From Cyanobacteria bacterium RU_5_0 (GTDB lineage: Bacteria > Cyanobacteriota > Cyanobacteriia > Elainellales > Elainellaceae), in the NCBI GenBank assembly GCA_012033255.1, contig JAAUSF010000045.1, positions 1 to 33,191 on the forward strand: a DNA stretch of 33,191 nucleotides, in the 5' to 3' direction. Below the pieces are notes generated by a model, which saw only the letters and a list, made by a program, of their open reading frames with translations, did no database searches and had not been told where the DNA came from. Every line of letters starts with the position of its first letter. The first letter of the stretch is position 1. This document shows, in pieces, positions 24,552-33,063 of the stretch. The translations under genes and the position numbers were made by a program.

Positions 24552-27500
24552 ATGACCATTCAACCCCGTAAAGCTCCAACCAGCAGCAATGGGCGAGTTC
24601 CCCCAGAAGACATCAAACCATCGCTGTCCAATTCTGATACTCAAGATCCCATCCTTCAATCTAATGTGTTCCCTGCTAATCAGGGTAAAGCGTCTCTGCC
24701 CAGAATGCAGTATCGAGGCGTGATGTATCAAACTCCTTTGTCACAATCCTCCCGCTTCAAGCGGTTCTTTGATATGCCCGTTCGGAGTAAGCAACTCTTA
24801 GGATTGATTTCCTCGGAGGTGATTGCAGTAGTGGGACTGGTTGGAGTGGGGTCGCTGCTAATTATCGCTAGTGGACGGAGCCAGTTGCTTAACCAAGCGA
24901 AGTCTGAGGTTGCCGTTACTGAAATTGAATACAACATAAAGCTGGATCAAGTAGGAATTCTCTTCCAAGGACAGGCAGAGAACCCGACGATCGTAGAAGC
25001 CGTAAGAGCATATTCAGAAGGTCGCCCACTTTCACCAGAGCTACGAGCGCAAGTGAAAGGGATTTTGGCGGGAGATATAAAAGCTCAGCAAATTGAATAT
25101 GCGACGCTTGTGGGTACGGATACCCGCATCGTTGTTAGCGCCAATACTGATCGTACCGGAGAGAAGTTTGATCCGGGCGGCTTAGTCGGAACGGTACTCG
25201 CCAACCCGCGTCAAGTTGAAACCAGTGCGATCGTCAGTTGGAGCGAATTACAAAAAGAGGGATCTCCGTTGCCTGAAGGATTTGCCAATCAGGATGCCCT
25301 CATTCGCTACACGGTCACTCCAGTCCGCGAGCCAGGCAGCAATACAGTGATTGGGGTCTTGGTTTCAGGCGAAATTGTCAACGGAAAGTTGCCGATCGTC
25401 CAAGAAACGCTGGAAGTATTCGACAACGGATATAGTGCCATCTATATGCACCAGCCAGATGGCAAATTCACGTTGTCAACGGGCTTAGACTTAGGGCAAG
25501 AATCTGACCTGGAACAGGCAGAGGTGAATGTTCCACTCCCTGATTCCAGTCTCCTGAAAATGGCGGCTGATGCGAAAGGAACGCCCGTCACAGAGCGAAT
25601 TCAGATTGGCGACCAGACCTACACAATGGCGGCTCAAGCCATCTTGAACTTCAACAATGAACCCGTCGGGATTCTGGTGCGCGGCATCTCGGAAGCGGCT
25701 CTGAATCAACTGATTCGTGATAGTCTGCTGTTCCAGTTAATCATTGCCGCGATTGTGTTGCTGGCGAATGCAATCCTCGCTTCTATCTTAGGACGCACGA
25801 TCGCTAACCCGCTCAAACGCCTCCAGACAGCAGCGCAGCGGTTTGCAGAAGGCGATCGTCAAGTTCGGGCTGAGGTCTTCTCTAAGGATGAAGTTGGACA
25901 ACTCGCATACGCCTTCAATGATTTGGCAGAAAGCATTGCCATCTCAGAAGAAACGCTGCAAGAGCAATACCGTCGTCAGCAAGTTGTTACGGAACGGGCA
26001 CGCCAACTCGCTGATCTGACCAACCGGATGCGACAATTGTTCGATCGCGATCAGATTTTCCGAGTGGTCGTGAGGGAGGTTCGCGACATTTTAGCCACCG
26101 ATCGCACGGTTATCTTCATATTTGACGACCAGTGGGAGGGAACCATTGTCGCTGAATCAGTTGAACCCGGTTGGACGCCTGCCCTCGGCTCGAAAATTCA
26201 TGACCCCTGCTTTGCCGATCGATATGTCGAGCAATATCGTCAGGGACGCACTCAAGCGATAGAGAACATCTATGAAGCAGGCTTAAGCGAGTGTTATATC
26301 ACCCTGATTGAACCGTTGCAAGTCAAAGCTAACTTAGTGACCCCCATCATCGTTGATGAAAAACTAATGGGACTGCTGATTGTGCATCAGTGTTCGGGTC
26401 CGCGCACTTGGCAAGAACATGATATAAACTTCTGTCAACAAGTCGCGATTCAAATTAGTTATGCCCTGGAACAAGCGGCTCTGTTTGCCCAGAAAGAAAA
26501 GGCACGACAAGAAGCAGAAGCCCTCTCAGAAGAACAGCGTCAACAGAAGGAAGCCCTCCAGTTGCAGTTAGTTAGTTTGCTCAGTGAAGTGGAAGGGGCG
26601 GCTCGCGGAGATTTGACAGTTCGTGCCGATGTGACAGCCGGTGAAATTGGTACGGTCGCAGACTTCTTTAACTCGATCGTCGAAAGCTTGCGGCAAATTG
26701 TGATGAAGGTGAAGTTTTCGGCCAAACAGGTGAACGCCTCGCTCGGTGAGAACGAAGAAGCGATCCAACGCTTGGCAGAAGAAGCCCTCCAACAAGCCGA
26801 GCAAATCACCTGCACCCTCGACTCAATGCAACAGATGACGCGATCGATCCAGATGGTTGCTGAGAGCGCCAGCCAGGCAGCTAATGTCGCACGGACTGCC
26901 TCCAAAACAGCAGAAGCAGGCGGCTCAGCAATGGATTTGACCGTGCAAAACATCCTCAGTCTACGGGAAACAGTCGGAGAAACCGCCAAAAAAGTGAAGC
27001 GGTTAGGCGAATCCTCGCAGCAAATTTCCAGAGTGGTCTCGCTGATTAACCAGATTGCGATGCAAACCAACCTCCTTGCCATTAACGCTGGAATTGAAGC
27101 TGCCCGTGCCGGAGAAGAAGGTCAAGGGTTTGCAGTCGTTGCGGAGGAAGTCGGTGAACTGGCTGCCCGTTCTGCGGCTGCCACTCAAGAAATTGAAAAG
27201 ATTGTTGAGAATATTCAGCGAGAAACAAGTCAGGTGGTTGAGGCAATGGAACAGAGTACCGCGCAGGTAGTCGAAGGAACCCACCGAGTGGAAGAAGCGA
27301 AACAGAGCCTCAATCAAATCCTGGATGTTTCCCGCCAAATCGATGAGTTGGTGCAAGCGATTTCAACAGCAACAGTCTCTCAAGTGGAAACCTCCGGTGC
27401 AGTCTCCGAGTTGATGAAGCGAATTGCTGAGGTTTCAGAACGGACCTCTGACTCCTCCCGCCAAGTCTCTCATGCACTACAACAAACGGTCGAAGTTGCC

Positions 27501-27557
27501 AAAGAACTCCAAGCAACAGTAGGTCAGTTTGAGGTCGGCACTGAGATGCGGGTTTGA
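24552..27557 (+). CDS. pixJ: Methyl-accepting chemotaxis protein with cyanobacteriochrome-type GAF, PixJ-like
   Basis: A 1001-residue receptor. After a disordered 70-residue N-terminus, membrane helices at about 83-107 and 392-414 enclose a periplasmic Cache-like region. HAMP (414-467), GAF (about 485-640), a second HAMP-like stretch (680-735) and the MCP signalling domain follow; the hairpin tip reads [20 protein letters not shown] near residue 833. The GAF contains DPCF (Cys553) and SECY (Cys581), then VKANLV. These are the DXCF second cysteine and canonical bilin cysteine of PixJ-type cyanobacteriochromes, 28 residues apart. The usual His after the canonical Cys is Tyr582. So it probably is a bilin photoreceptor for phototaxis, with an altered site. 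GAGG lies before the ATG at 24552. No CheR/CheB is nearby. Confidence 0.92.
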   Translation: MTIQPRKAPTSSNGRVPPEDIKPSLSNSDTQDPILQSNVFPANQGKASLPRMQYRGVMYQTPLSQSSRFKRFFDMPVRSKQLLGLISSEVIAVVGLVGVGSLLIIASGRSQLLNQAKSEVAVTEIEYNIKLDQVGILFQGQAENPTIVEAVRAYSEGRPLSPELRAQVKGILAGDIKAQQIEYATLVGTDTRIVVSANTDRTGEKFDPGGLVGTVLANPRQVETSAIVSWSELQKEGSPLPEGFANQDALIRYTVTPVREPGSNTVIGVLVSGEIVNGKLPIVQETLEVFDNGYSAIYMHQPDGKFTLSTGLDLGQESDLEQAEVNVPLPDSSLLKMAADAKGTPVTERIQIGDQTYTMAAQAILNFNNEPVGILVRGISEAALNQLIRDSLLFQLIIAAIVLLANAILASILGRTIANPLKRLQTAAQRFAEGDRQVRAEVFSKDEVGQLAYAFNDLAESIAISEETLQEQYRRQQVVTERARQLADLTNRMRQLFDRDQIFRVVVREVRDILATDRTVIFIFDDQWEGTIVAESVEPGWTPALGSKIHDPCFADRYVEQYRQGRTQAIENIYEAGLSECYITLIEPLQVKANLVTPIIVDEKLMGLLIVHQCSGPRTWQEHDINFCQQVAIQISYALEQAALFAQKEKARQEAEALSEEQRQQKEALQLQLVSLLSEVEGAARGDLTVRADVTAGEIGTVADFFNSIVESLRQIVMKVKFSAKQVNASLGENEEAIQRLAEEALQQAEQITCTLDSMQQMTRSIQMVAESASQAANVARTASKTAEAGGSAMDLTVQNILSLRETVGETAKKVKRLGESSQQISRVVSLINQIAMQTNLLAINAGIEAARAGEEGQGFAVVAEEVGELAARSAAATQEIEKIVENIQRETSQVVEAMEQSTAQVVEGTHRVEEAKQSLNQILDVSRQIDELVQAISTATVSQVETSGAVSELMKRIAEVSERTSDSSRQVSHALQQTVEVAKELQATVGQFEVGTEMRV

Positions 27558-27761
27558 GCGGTGAAGGGACAGGGAATCAGGGAGTAGGGAATAGGGAACA
27601 GAGATTAGGGAGGAGGAGGAGTGAAGGATAAAGGATGAAGGGTAAAGGATAAAGGTAAAAAATAAGCCTATTCCCGATTCCCTGTTTCCGATTCCCTGTT
27701 TGCTCTTCCCTTCTCCCTCCAAGCTTCAACACACATTTACTCACCTCTATCGGCTACATCT
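27558..27761. repeat. Foldback of GGGAATCAGGGA / TCCCTGATTCCC-type repeats
   Basis: The pixJ-pixL gap starts with purine-rich units (CAGGGAATCAGGGAGTAGGG at about 27570) and GGATAAAGGATGAAGG stretches. It ends with pyrimidine-rich units (ATTCCCGATTCCCTGTTTCC at about 27670). The halves are imperfectly complementary, so the transcript may fold into a long hairpin. It is the same repeat class as 7421-7460. Confidence 0.6.
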
Positions 27762-30700
27762 ATGTCACAGGACAAGGAACTTGAAATTAGACTTCAGTTT
27801 CTCGATGAGGCGCAAGAGTATCTGAGTCCATTGGAGGAAGCGTTACTGGGGATTTCCAGTAACGGCATAGATATTCAAGCCATCAATGGGGCACTGCGGG
27901 CGGCGCACTCAATTAAAGGTGGAGCAGGGATGATGGGCTATCAAGTCCTCAGTCACTATGCCCATCGACTCGAAGATTCGCTGAAGGTTTTGAAGGTTCA
28001 GAAACATTCCGTTGCAGTAGATGCGGAGTTAGAAGGACTGTTGCTGGCTGGTGTGGATTGTTTGCGACAGGTGGTTGAGAGTGTTCGTCACACTAGCCTA
28101 GAGGGACAAGACCCCAATTCTCCAGAAGCGCAGCAGTGGATTGCCGCACAAGCTGAGCCGATTTTTGACAACCTCTACGAGCGGTTGGGCGAACCTCAAG
28201 CAGAGGATGCTAATTCGATTTTGTCGCCTGAAGACGGGCAGGACATCATTCCACTCTTGTTCCAAACAGAAGTAGAAGGTTGTCTGGAACGCTTGGAGTC
28301 GGTTATTACCTCGAATGCTCCTTGTCTGCGGGAAGAAGTGGAAATTTTGGCGCAGGAGTTAGGTGGATTGGGCGAAATGCTCCAACTTCCATCGTTTACG
28401 CAGCTTTGTGAGTCAATTTTGCAGCACATTACAGCGACCGATCGCGTTCCTGATGTCGCGCAATTGGCGTTACAGGCATGGCGTCGATCACAAGCTCTTG
28501 TCCTTACAGGTAATCTGGATGCTCTACCCAATGCGATCGAAGGAGTCAGTTTAGCATCTCCCAACCATCAGGCAGTCTCATCTGATCCATCTGAGCAATT
28601 TGTTGAACCCATTTGGGTTGATCAAAACGTTACTGAACCCTTCTTCGATACGAACTTCGATACGAACACTGAAGTCGCTTGGACAGATCAAGATATTCTT
28701 GCGAATGTTCTGGCATCTGATCCGGCGACTGACAGTGCAACTCTTATTGAACCTGATACGCTTACGGCTCATTCAGTGGAAGTAGAGTCAGTGAACTCGT
28801 TGATCGCGCCGGATCAGGCTACGGATGAACTCCTGACTTCTGCAAGTTCTACGGCTGAAATATCGTCGGAAATGTCGGTAGTGAAAGCCATTCAACCCTC
28901 GATTCAATCGGAGCAATCTGTCAGAGGGGTTCAACCCACTGAATTGCGAGTTACCGAGATTAAGCCAGAGCCGAGTTCTACAACTAAAGATTCTCAGGAG
29001 AATACAGTTCGAGTTCCGATCAAGCATTTAGATCAACTTAATGACTTGTTTGGTGAACTGACGATCGAACGAAATGGATTAGATTTACATCTCAAACGTC
29101 TCCGGAATTTAGTTCAACTCTTAAATGAGCGAGTACAAACATTAGAACACTCTAATGTGCAGTTACGAGATTCTTATGATAAAGTTGCGACTCATGCGCC
29201 GATCCATCCGTTATCTCAACTTTTATTACCGGCTGCAACATCGCCTGAGATTCCAGATAACACTGAACACACCAATGGTTTTGTAGGACTTAATAACAAA
29301 TTTGATGTTCTAGAGATGGATCAATACAACGATCTCCACTTACTTTCACAAGAGGTAATGGAAACGATCGTTCAAATCCAAGAAGTTTCTAGCGACATTG
29401 AACTGGGATTAGACGATACTGAACAAACTGCTCGTGAACTTTACAAAACATCTCGACAACTTCGCACCAAACTGACTCAAGTTCGGATGCGTCCGTTGTC
29501 TGATATTCTCGATCGCTTTCCTCGTGCCATTCGCGAGATGTCATTGCAGTATGACAAACCTGTAGAATTGAAACTTCATGGGGGCAATACGCTAGTCGAT
29601 CGCAATATCCTGGAAGCTCTTAGCGATCCTTTAATGCACCTGATCCGGAATGCTTTCGATCATGGGGTTGAAGACATCGAAACTCGCCGGATGCGCGAAA
29701 AATCAGAGCAAGGCTTGATTGAAATTCGAGCGATTCACCGCAACAACCGTACCATTATCACTGTGCGCGATGATGGTGGCGGCATTCCGCTAGACAAGAT
29801 TCGAGCGAAAGCTCGTCAAATGGGACTCGATGAAATGCTGTTGGCGGCAGCGAGCGATGAAGAAATCCTATCGCTCATCTTTGAACCTGGCTTTAGCACC
29901 AGCGAAAAAGTGACCGCCCTTTCGGGTCGTGGTGTCGGGATGGATGTCGTGCGCGATCGGCTTAAACAAATTCAGGGTGAAATCAAGGTAGACACTGAAG
30001 CTGGCGTCGGGACAACGTTCACCCTTTCTGTTCCATTCACCCTGTCGGTGACACGCGCTTTGATTGCTGAAAGTAACGGAATGCTGCTGGCGTTCCCGAT
30101 CGATGCGATCGAAGAAATGATTGTCGTTCCGTCAGAAGAAATCGTTCCGACGGCGGGGACTGAAGCCTTCAACTGGCAAGGATCAATGGTGCAATTTATT
30201 CGGCTGTCGAAATGGCTGAAGTTCTATTGTCCCCGTCAGCTAGAAGGACTGGAGACGCAAGCCTCGATCGGCGTTCCGACCGTGCTGTTATTTAGTCAAA
30301 GCAGTGATGTAATCGGGTTGCAGATCGATCGCTCTTGGGGTGAGCAAGAAGTCACCATTCGCAAAGTGGAAGGGGGACTACCCATGCCTCCCGGCTTCAC
30401 CAACTGCACCATTCTGGGGGATGGTCGAGTGGTGCCAATGGTGAATGTCCCTGAGTTGCTGCGCTGGATCGCCAGTTGTGAACGTGTCAAGGAAGAACCC
30501 GAAGAAGCTCCTCGTCGGACACTCTTACCTTCCTTGATCAACCTGAAGTCTCCGCCACCAACGGTTTATCCCGATCGCCAACCCACCGTTCTAGTCATCG
30601 ACGACTCGATCAACGTCCGTCGCCTGCTTGCCCTGACCCTAGAGAAAGCTGGATATCAAGTTGCTCAAGCCAAAGACGGTCAAGATGCCCTCGATAAGCT

Positions 30701-30938
30701 CTCCGCCGGATTAAACGTTCAAGCGGTGATCTGCGACATCGAAATGCCTCGTCTGGATGGCTATGGCTTCCTCGCTCGCATCAAATCCAGCCCCGAACTG
30801 GAACGAATCCCCGTTGCGATGCTTACCTCCCGGAGCGGCGACAAACACCGTCAACTTGCTATAAGCCTTGGCGCAACCGCCTACTTCTCCAAACCTTACA
30901 ACGAACAGATGCTTTTGCAAACGTTGGAAAAATGGTAG
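27762..30938 (+). CDS. pixL: CheA-type hybrid histidine kinase with REC, PixL-like
   Basis: A 1058-residue kinase that phosphorylates the cluster's regulators under receptor control. HPt at 5-110 has the phosphoacceptor His49 in AAHSIKGGAGMMGY. A second HPt-like region (165-260) lacks the His motif. An acidic linker (265-410) precedes the dimerisation domain (about 412-575). The ATPase domain has HLIRNAFDHGVED, DDGGGIPLDKI and GRGVGMDVVRDRL. A CheW-like domain fills about 785-925. The C-terminal REC (945-1058) has IDDSINVRR, Asp992 in VICDIEMPRLDGY and YFSKPY. ATG 27762 has a weak upstream signal. Domain order equals PixL/TaxAY-type CheA. It follows pixJ after a repeat-rich gap. Confidence 0.93.
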   Translation: MSQDKELEIRLQFLDEAQEYLSPLEEALLGISSNGIDIQAINGALRAAHSIKGGAGMMGYQVLSHYAHRLEDSLKVLKVQKHSVAVDAELEGLLLAGVDCLRQVVESVRHTSLEGQDPNSPEAQQWIAAQAEPIFDNLYERLGEPQAEDANSILSPEDGQDIIPLLFQTEVEGCLERLESVITSNAPCLREEVEILAQELGGLGEMLQLPSFTQLCESILQHITATDRVPDVAQLALQAWRRSQALVLTGNLDALPNAIEGVSLASPNHQAVSSDPSEQFVEPIWVDQNVTEPFFDTNFDTNTEVAWTDQDILANVLASDPATDSATLIEPDTLTAHSVEVESVNSLIAPDQATDELLTSASSTAEISSEMSVVKAIQPSIQSEQSVRGVQPTELRVTEIKPEPSSTTKDSQENTVRVPIKHLDQLNDLFGELTIERNGLDLHLKRLRNLVQLLNERVQTLEHSNVQLRDSYDKVATHAPIHPLSQLLLPAATSPEIPDNTEHTNGFVGLNNKFDVLEMDQYNDLHLLSQEVMETIVQIQEVSSDIELGLDDTEQTARELYKTSRQLRTKLTQVRMRPLSDILDRFPRAIREMSLQYDKPVELKLHGGNTLVDRNILEALSDPLMHLIRNAFDHGVEDIETRRMREKSEQGLIEIRAIHRNNRTIITVRDDGGGIPLDKIRAKARQMGLDEMLLAAASDEEILSLIFEPGFSTSEKVTALSGRGVGMDVVRDRLKQIQGEIKVDTEAGVGTTFTLSVPFTLSVTRALIAESNGMLLAFPIDAIEEMIVVPSEEIVPTAGTEAFNWQGSMVQFIRLSKWLKFYCPRQLEGLETQASIGVPTVLLFSQSSDVIGLQIDRSWGEQEVTIRKVEGGLPMPPGFTNCTILGDGRVVPMVNVPELLRWIASCERVKEEPEEAPRRTLLPSLINLKSPPPTVYPDRQPTVLVIDDSINVRRLLALTLEKAGYQVAQAKDGQDALDKLSAGLNVQAVICDIEMPRLDGYGFLARIKSSPELERIPVAMLTSRSGDKHRQLAISLGATAYFSKPYNEQMLLQTLEKW

Positions 30939-30963
30939 AACTCGCGCCAGCTGTTTGAATCTG

Positions 30964-31060
30964 AAGGATGAAGGATGAAGGATGAGGGATGAAAGTGTCT
31001 CCCTTGTCCCCATCCCTCCATCGCCCGATCGCCCCATCCCCCCATCCCCCTGATCGCCCT
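30964..31060. repeat. GGATGAA heptamer repeats and C-rich spacer
   Basis: Heptamers GGATGAA (30966-30972, 30973-30979) with GGATGAG and GGATGAA variants follow, to about 30993. Pyrimidine-rich CCATCCC-type units then run to 31055. An in-frame ATG at 30989 lies inside this repeat, which makes a start there unlikely despite the open frame. Confidence 0.7.
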
Positions 31061-31711
31061 ATGTCCTCCTTCCTCTCTCGTCGTGCGGCTAATCGACGGG
31101 CAGTTGTCACCCATAAGATGATTGCCTTTCGGATTCAGCAGGAGTGGTTTGCACTACCGATTCAGGCGGCTCAACGGGTCATTCCGATGGGTCAGGTTTA
31201 CGGAATTTCGTGCCAGAGTGAAATTAGTCTAACTCGTTATCAGGATAAGGACATTATTGTAATTGATGCGGAGAGGCGAATTTTTGGGCGGACGCTTGAG
31301 ATGAAGGGGCAAGGAGCCGCAGTGAGGGGGCAGGAAGAAGATGCGGGGGTTGAACGAATGGGTTCAACTCAAGATCTGGCTCAAGATTCGACACTTAACC
31401 CTCAAAACTCAGCAAGTGCTTTCTCTCAGATTTTGAGTGAACCCTCTTACTTGCTCATTGTCCAGAATCCTCAAGGTGAATTGATCGGCATTCCACTGGA
31501 TTCTGCCCCATCCCTCCGACGAGTTCCTCGATCGGCATTCGCTCCACTGCCACCCACCTATCTCACTGAAGGTGGAGTCCGTTGTGTGAGTGCGCTCATC
31601 GTGCTAAACCCCAAAGAAGCCCCCTTATTTTTGCTCAATCTTGATCAACTACTGCAATCGCGATCGACCCTTCCCATCACTGAACCTCACCAATCACTGA
31701 CAGGCAATTAA
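31061..31711 (+). CDS. Second CheW-like protein with low-complexity insertion
   Basis: A 216-residue protein of CheW type. MIAFRIQQEWFALPIQAAQR is the usual domain start (from about residue 20), and DKDIIVIDAERRIFG follows. The region about 78-122 is a Gly/Gln/Glu/Asp-rich insertion not expected in CheW. The fold then continues with YLLIVQNPQGELIGIPLDSA and SALIVLNPKEAPLFLLNLDQLL at the end. The ATG at 31061 is preferred, because the frame upstream to 30989 is repeat-derived; ATG at 31118 is also possible. No Shine-Dalgarno is visible. It follows the CheA gene by 122 bp and probably couples an additional receptor or modulates the cluster. Some cyanobacteria carry such a gene after CheA. Confidence 0.75.
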   Translation: MSSFLSRRAANRRAVVTHKMIAFRIQQEWFALPIQAAQRVIPMGQVYGISCQSEISLTRYQDKDIIVIDAERRIFGRTLEMKGQGAAVRGQEEDAGVERMGSTQDLAQDSTLNPQNSASAFSQILSEPSYLLIVQNPQGELIGIPLDSAPSLRRVPRSAFAPLPPTYLTEGGVRCVSALIVLNPKEAPLFLLNLDQLLQSRSTLPITEPHQSLTGN

Positions 31712-31776
31712 AGAAATTAATTAATATCTACTGAAATTCTTGACTCGGCTAAACTCCTCATCCCCCAGGAGACACT

Positions 31777-32514
31777 ATGCGATTGATGCGTGTCGAACTC
31801 TTTATCCAAACAGCGTCTATTCTATTGGCAGCACTCCCTCTGCTGATCCATTTTGCGATTAATTCGACGAAGCTACCTTCGACGGAGGAAGACCCCGTTG
31901 TGAGTGAGTCTTCTAGTCCCGATCGCGCCTCCCAATCCCCAGCGATCCCCTTTGCAGGCACCGACCTTGATCAAGTTCTCCAAACAAACCGATGTCAAGG
32001 TTGTAATCTTGCTGGAGTCGATTTGTCAGACAAAGACCTGAGCCGAGTGAACCTGGCTCAAGCGAATTTGATGCAGGCAAACTTCATCAGCACCGAACTA
32101 ATCAATGCCATTTTCACAGATGCCCACTTGCATCAGGCAAATTTGACCCAAGCTCACTTGTATGGTGCAGATTTGAAAAAAGCCGACTTACGAAGTGCAA
32201 ACCTGAGCGAAGCCAATCTCATGTTTGCTAGTCTTGCCGAAGCAGATTTGCGAGACGCCACGCTGGAAAAAGCAGAACTGCGCGATGCTGACTTAACCTA
32301 TACCAATCTGACAAACGCGAACCTCAAAGGAGCCAGTTTATATGGCACCCTGTTACAAGGCGCTGATCTGAGTGGGGCTGACCTCAGTGGAGCCGATTTG
32401 CGCTATGCCAACCTATCCGGTGCTAATTTGCAAGGCACTAATCTCAGCAATGCTCGATTAGACTTTGCTATTATGCCGAATTCGGTAGGATACACGGGAG
32501 AGCGACAGTACTAG
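31777..32514 (+). CDS. Membrane-anchored pentapeptide-repeat protein
   Basis: A 245-residue protein with an uncleaved or signal-like helix at about 9-28 and a polar linker to 68. From about 70 to 235 it is a continuous run of pentapeptide repeats of A(D/N)LXX type (LAGVDLSDKDLSRVNLAQAN, LSGADLSGADLRYANLSGAN), which fold as a right-handed quadrilateral beta-helix. The helix starts with a CQGC pair, seen in many cyanobacterial members (NRCQGCNLAGVDL). Biochemical role of these proteins is unknown. AGGAG lies 5 nt before the ATG at 31777, a strong ribosome-binding site. It follows the second CheW gene by 65 bp, so cotranscription with the pix-like cluster is possible but not shown. Confidence 0.88.
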   Translation: MRLMRVELFIQTASILLAALPLLIHFAINSTKLPSTEEDPVVSESSSPDRASQSPAIPFAGTDLDQVLQTNRCQGCNLAGVDLSDKDLSRVNLAQANLMQANFISTELINAIFTDAHLHQANLTQAHLYGADLKKADLRSANLSEANLMFASLAEADLRDATLEKAELRDADLTYTNLTNANLKGASLYGTLLQGADLSGADLSGADLRYANLSGANLQGTNLSNARLDFAIMPNSVGYTGERQY

Positions 32515-32552
32515 GGAAGATGAGGGATGCAAGTTTGTACTCATCATGGTGA

Positions 32553-32698
32553 CTAGTAGTCTGTCAACGTTGAAGTGAGGGGTTGGGAGTGGATGGGTCG
32601 ATGGGTCGATGGGGGAAGTCAAGGCAAGCGGTGTTGGCTGTCCATCCATCCACTCATCCACCCATCTACCCCTCAACTCAAGGTTGACACTCTACTAG
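32553..32698. mobile_element. MITE-like foldback element, 146 bp
   Basis: CTAGTAG, TGTCAAC, TTGA and TGAGGGGT at the left (32553-32582) match the reverse complement of the right end (32670-32698), with a few mismatches. The interior arms continue as GGATGGGT-type repeats on the left and ACCCATCC on the right. The element has no coding capacity. Terminal inverted repeats with internal low complexity suggest a non-autonomous element or dispersed palindrome. No target duplication is clear. Confidence 0.55.
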
Positions 32699-32715
32699 GT
32701 AAGTGCTGAAAGTTT

Positions 32716-32746
32716 GCCCGATCTCGAAGGTCATCGGGCGATTTTT
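32716..32746 (+). terminator. Rho-independent terminator
   Basis: GCCCGAT (32716-32722) pairs perfectly with ATCGGGC (32733-32739), followed by GATTTTT. The 10-nt loop and T-run fit a standard terminator for the pentapeptide gene transcript, ahead of petJ. Confidence 0.75.
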
Positions 32747-32896
32747 GGCTCCTGGATGCCGAGCAAATCAGTCATGCTCTGCTGATAGCGATCGTCCACT
32801 GGTTGAAAAATTGGGTTAGCGTGAATGTCCTGTGCATCATGGTGGTGATAATAGTGTTGTCAAGAGCATGGACAAATTACTACGGGAGAAGTCATT

Positions 32897-33063
32897 GTGA
32901 GACGGTTGTTGGCGATCGCCCTCGTTTTGCTTGCAGGATTGCTTCTAGGATTGAACCAATCTGCGTTAGCGGCGGATACGCTAAGTGGAGCGCAGGTGTT
33001 TAGTGTTCACTGTGCAGGATGTCATCTGAATGGAGGCAATATCATCCGACGGGGAAAGAATTT
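32897..33063 (+). pseudogene. petJ: Cytochrome c6 (petJ), interrupted after the heme motif
   Basis: The reading frame starts at GTG 32897, 6 nt after GGGAGAA. It encodes a signal peptide (MRRLLAIALVLLAGLLLGLN, cleavage after ALA near residue 25) and the start of mature cytochrome c6: the heme-binding CAGCH within VHCAGCHLNGGNIIRRGKNL. In intact petJ the protein continues for about 60 more residues with the axial methionine. Here the sequence changes at 33064 to GGGCGTTGCTGAA, the end of an IS1-family element, and the frame stops at TAG 33077. Cytochrome c6 carries electrons from cytochrome b6f to photosystem I in the thylakoid lumen, usually when copper for plastocyanin is scarce. This copy lacks the Met ligand and should be non-functional unless an intact copy lies elsewhere. 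Confidence 0.85.

Larger units (their letters stand above)
32515..32896. other. 382-bp intergenic region ahead of petJ
   Basis: No gene is seen. The region holds a 146-bp imperfect inverted repeat (32553-32698), a rho-independent terminator (32716-32746) and the presumed petJ promoter. A GATAAT hexamer at 32847-32852 is a possible -10 element but lacks a convincing -35 partner. The short frame across 32803-33003 is a shadow of the petJ start in another frame. Confidence 0.6.

Noticed and set aside
26540..27082. 180-codon minus-strand frame inside the MCP gene
   Set aside because: Antisense shadow of the helical MCP signalling region, which is fully explained on the plus strand.
30989..31060. 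N-terminal extension of the second CheW-like protein starting at 30989
   Set aside because: The extra 24 residues are translated from GGATGAA and CCATCCC spacer repeats and are Pro/Ser-rich; ATG 31061 fits better.
32803..33003. 66-codon plus frame over the petJ start
   Set aside because: It is out of frame with petJ, which has a signal peptide and heme motif; the other frame has no protein features.
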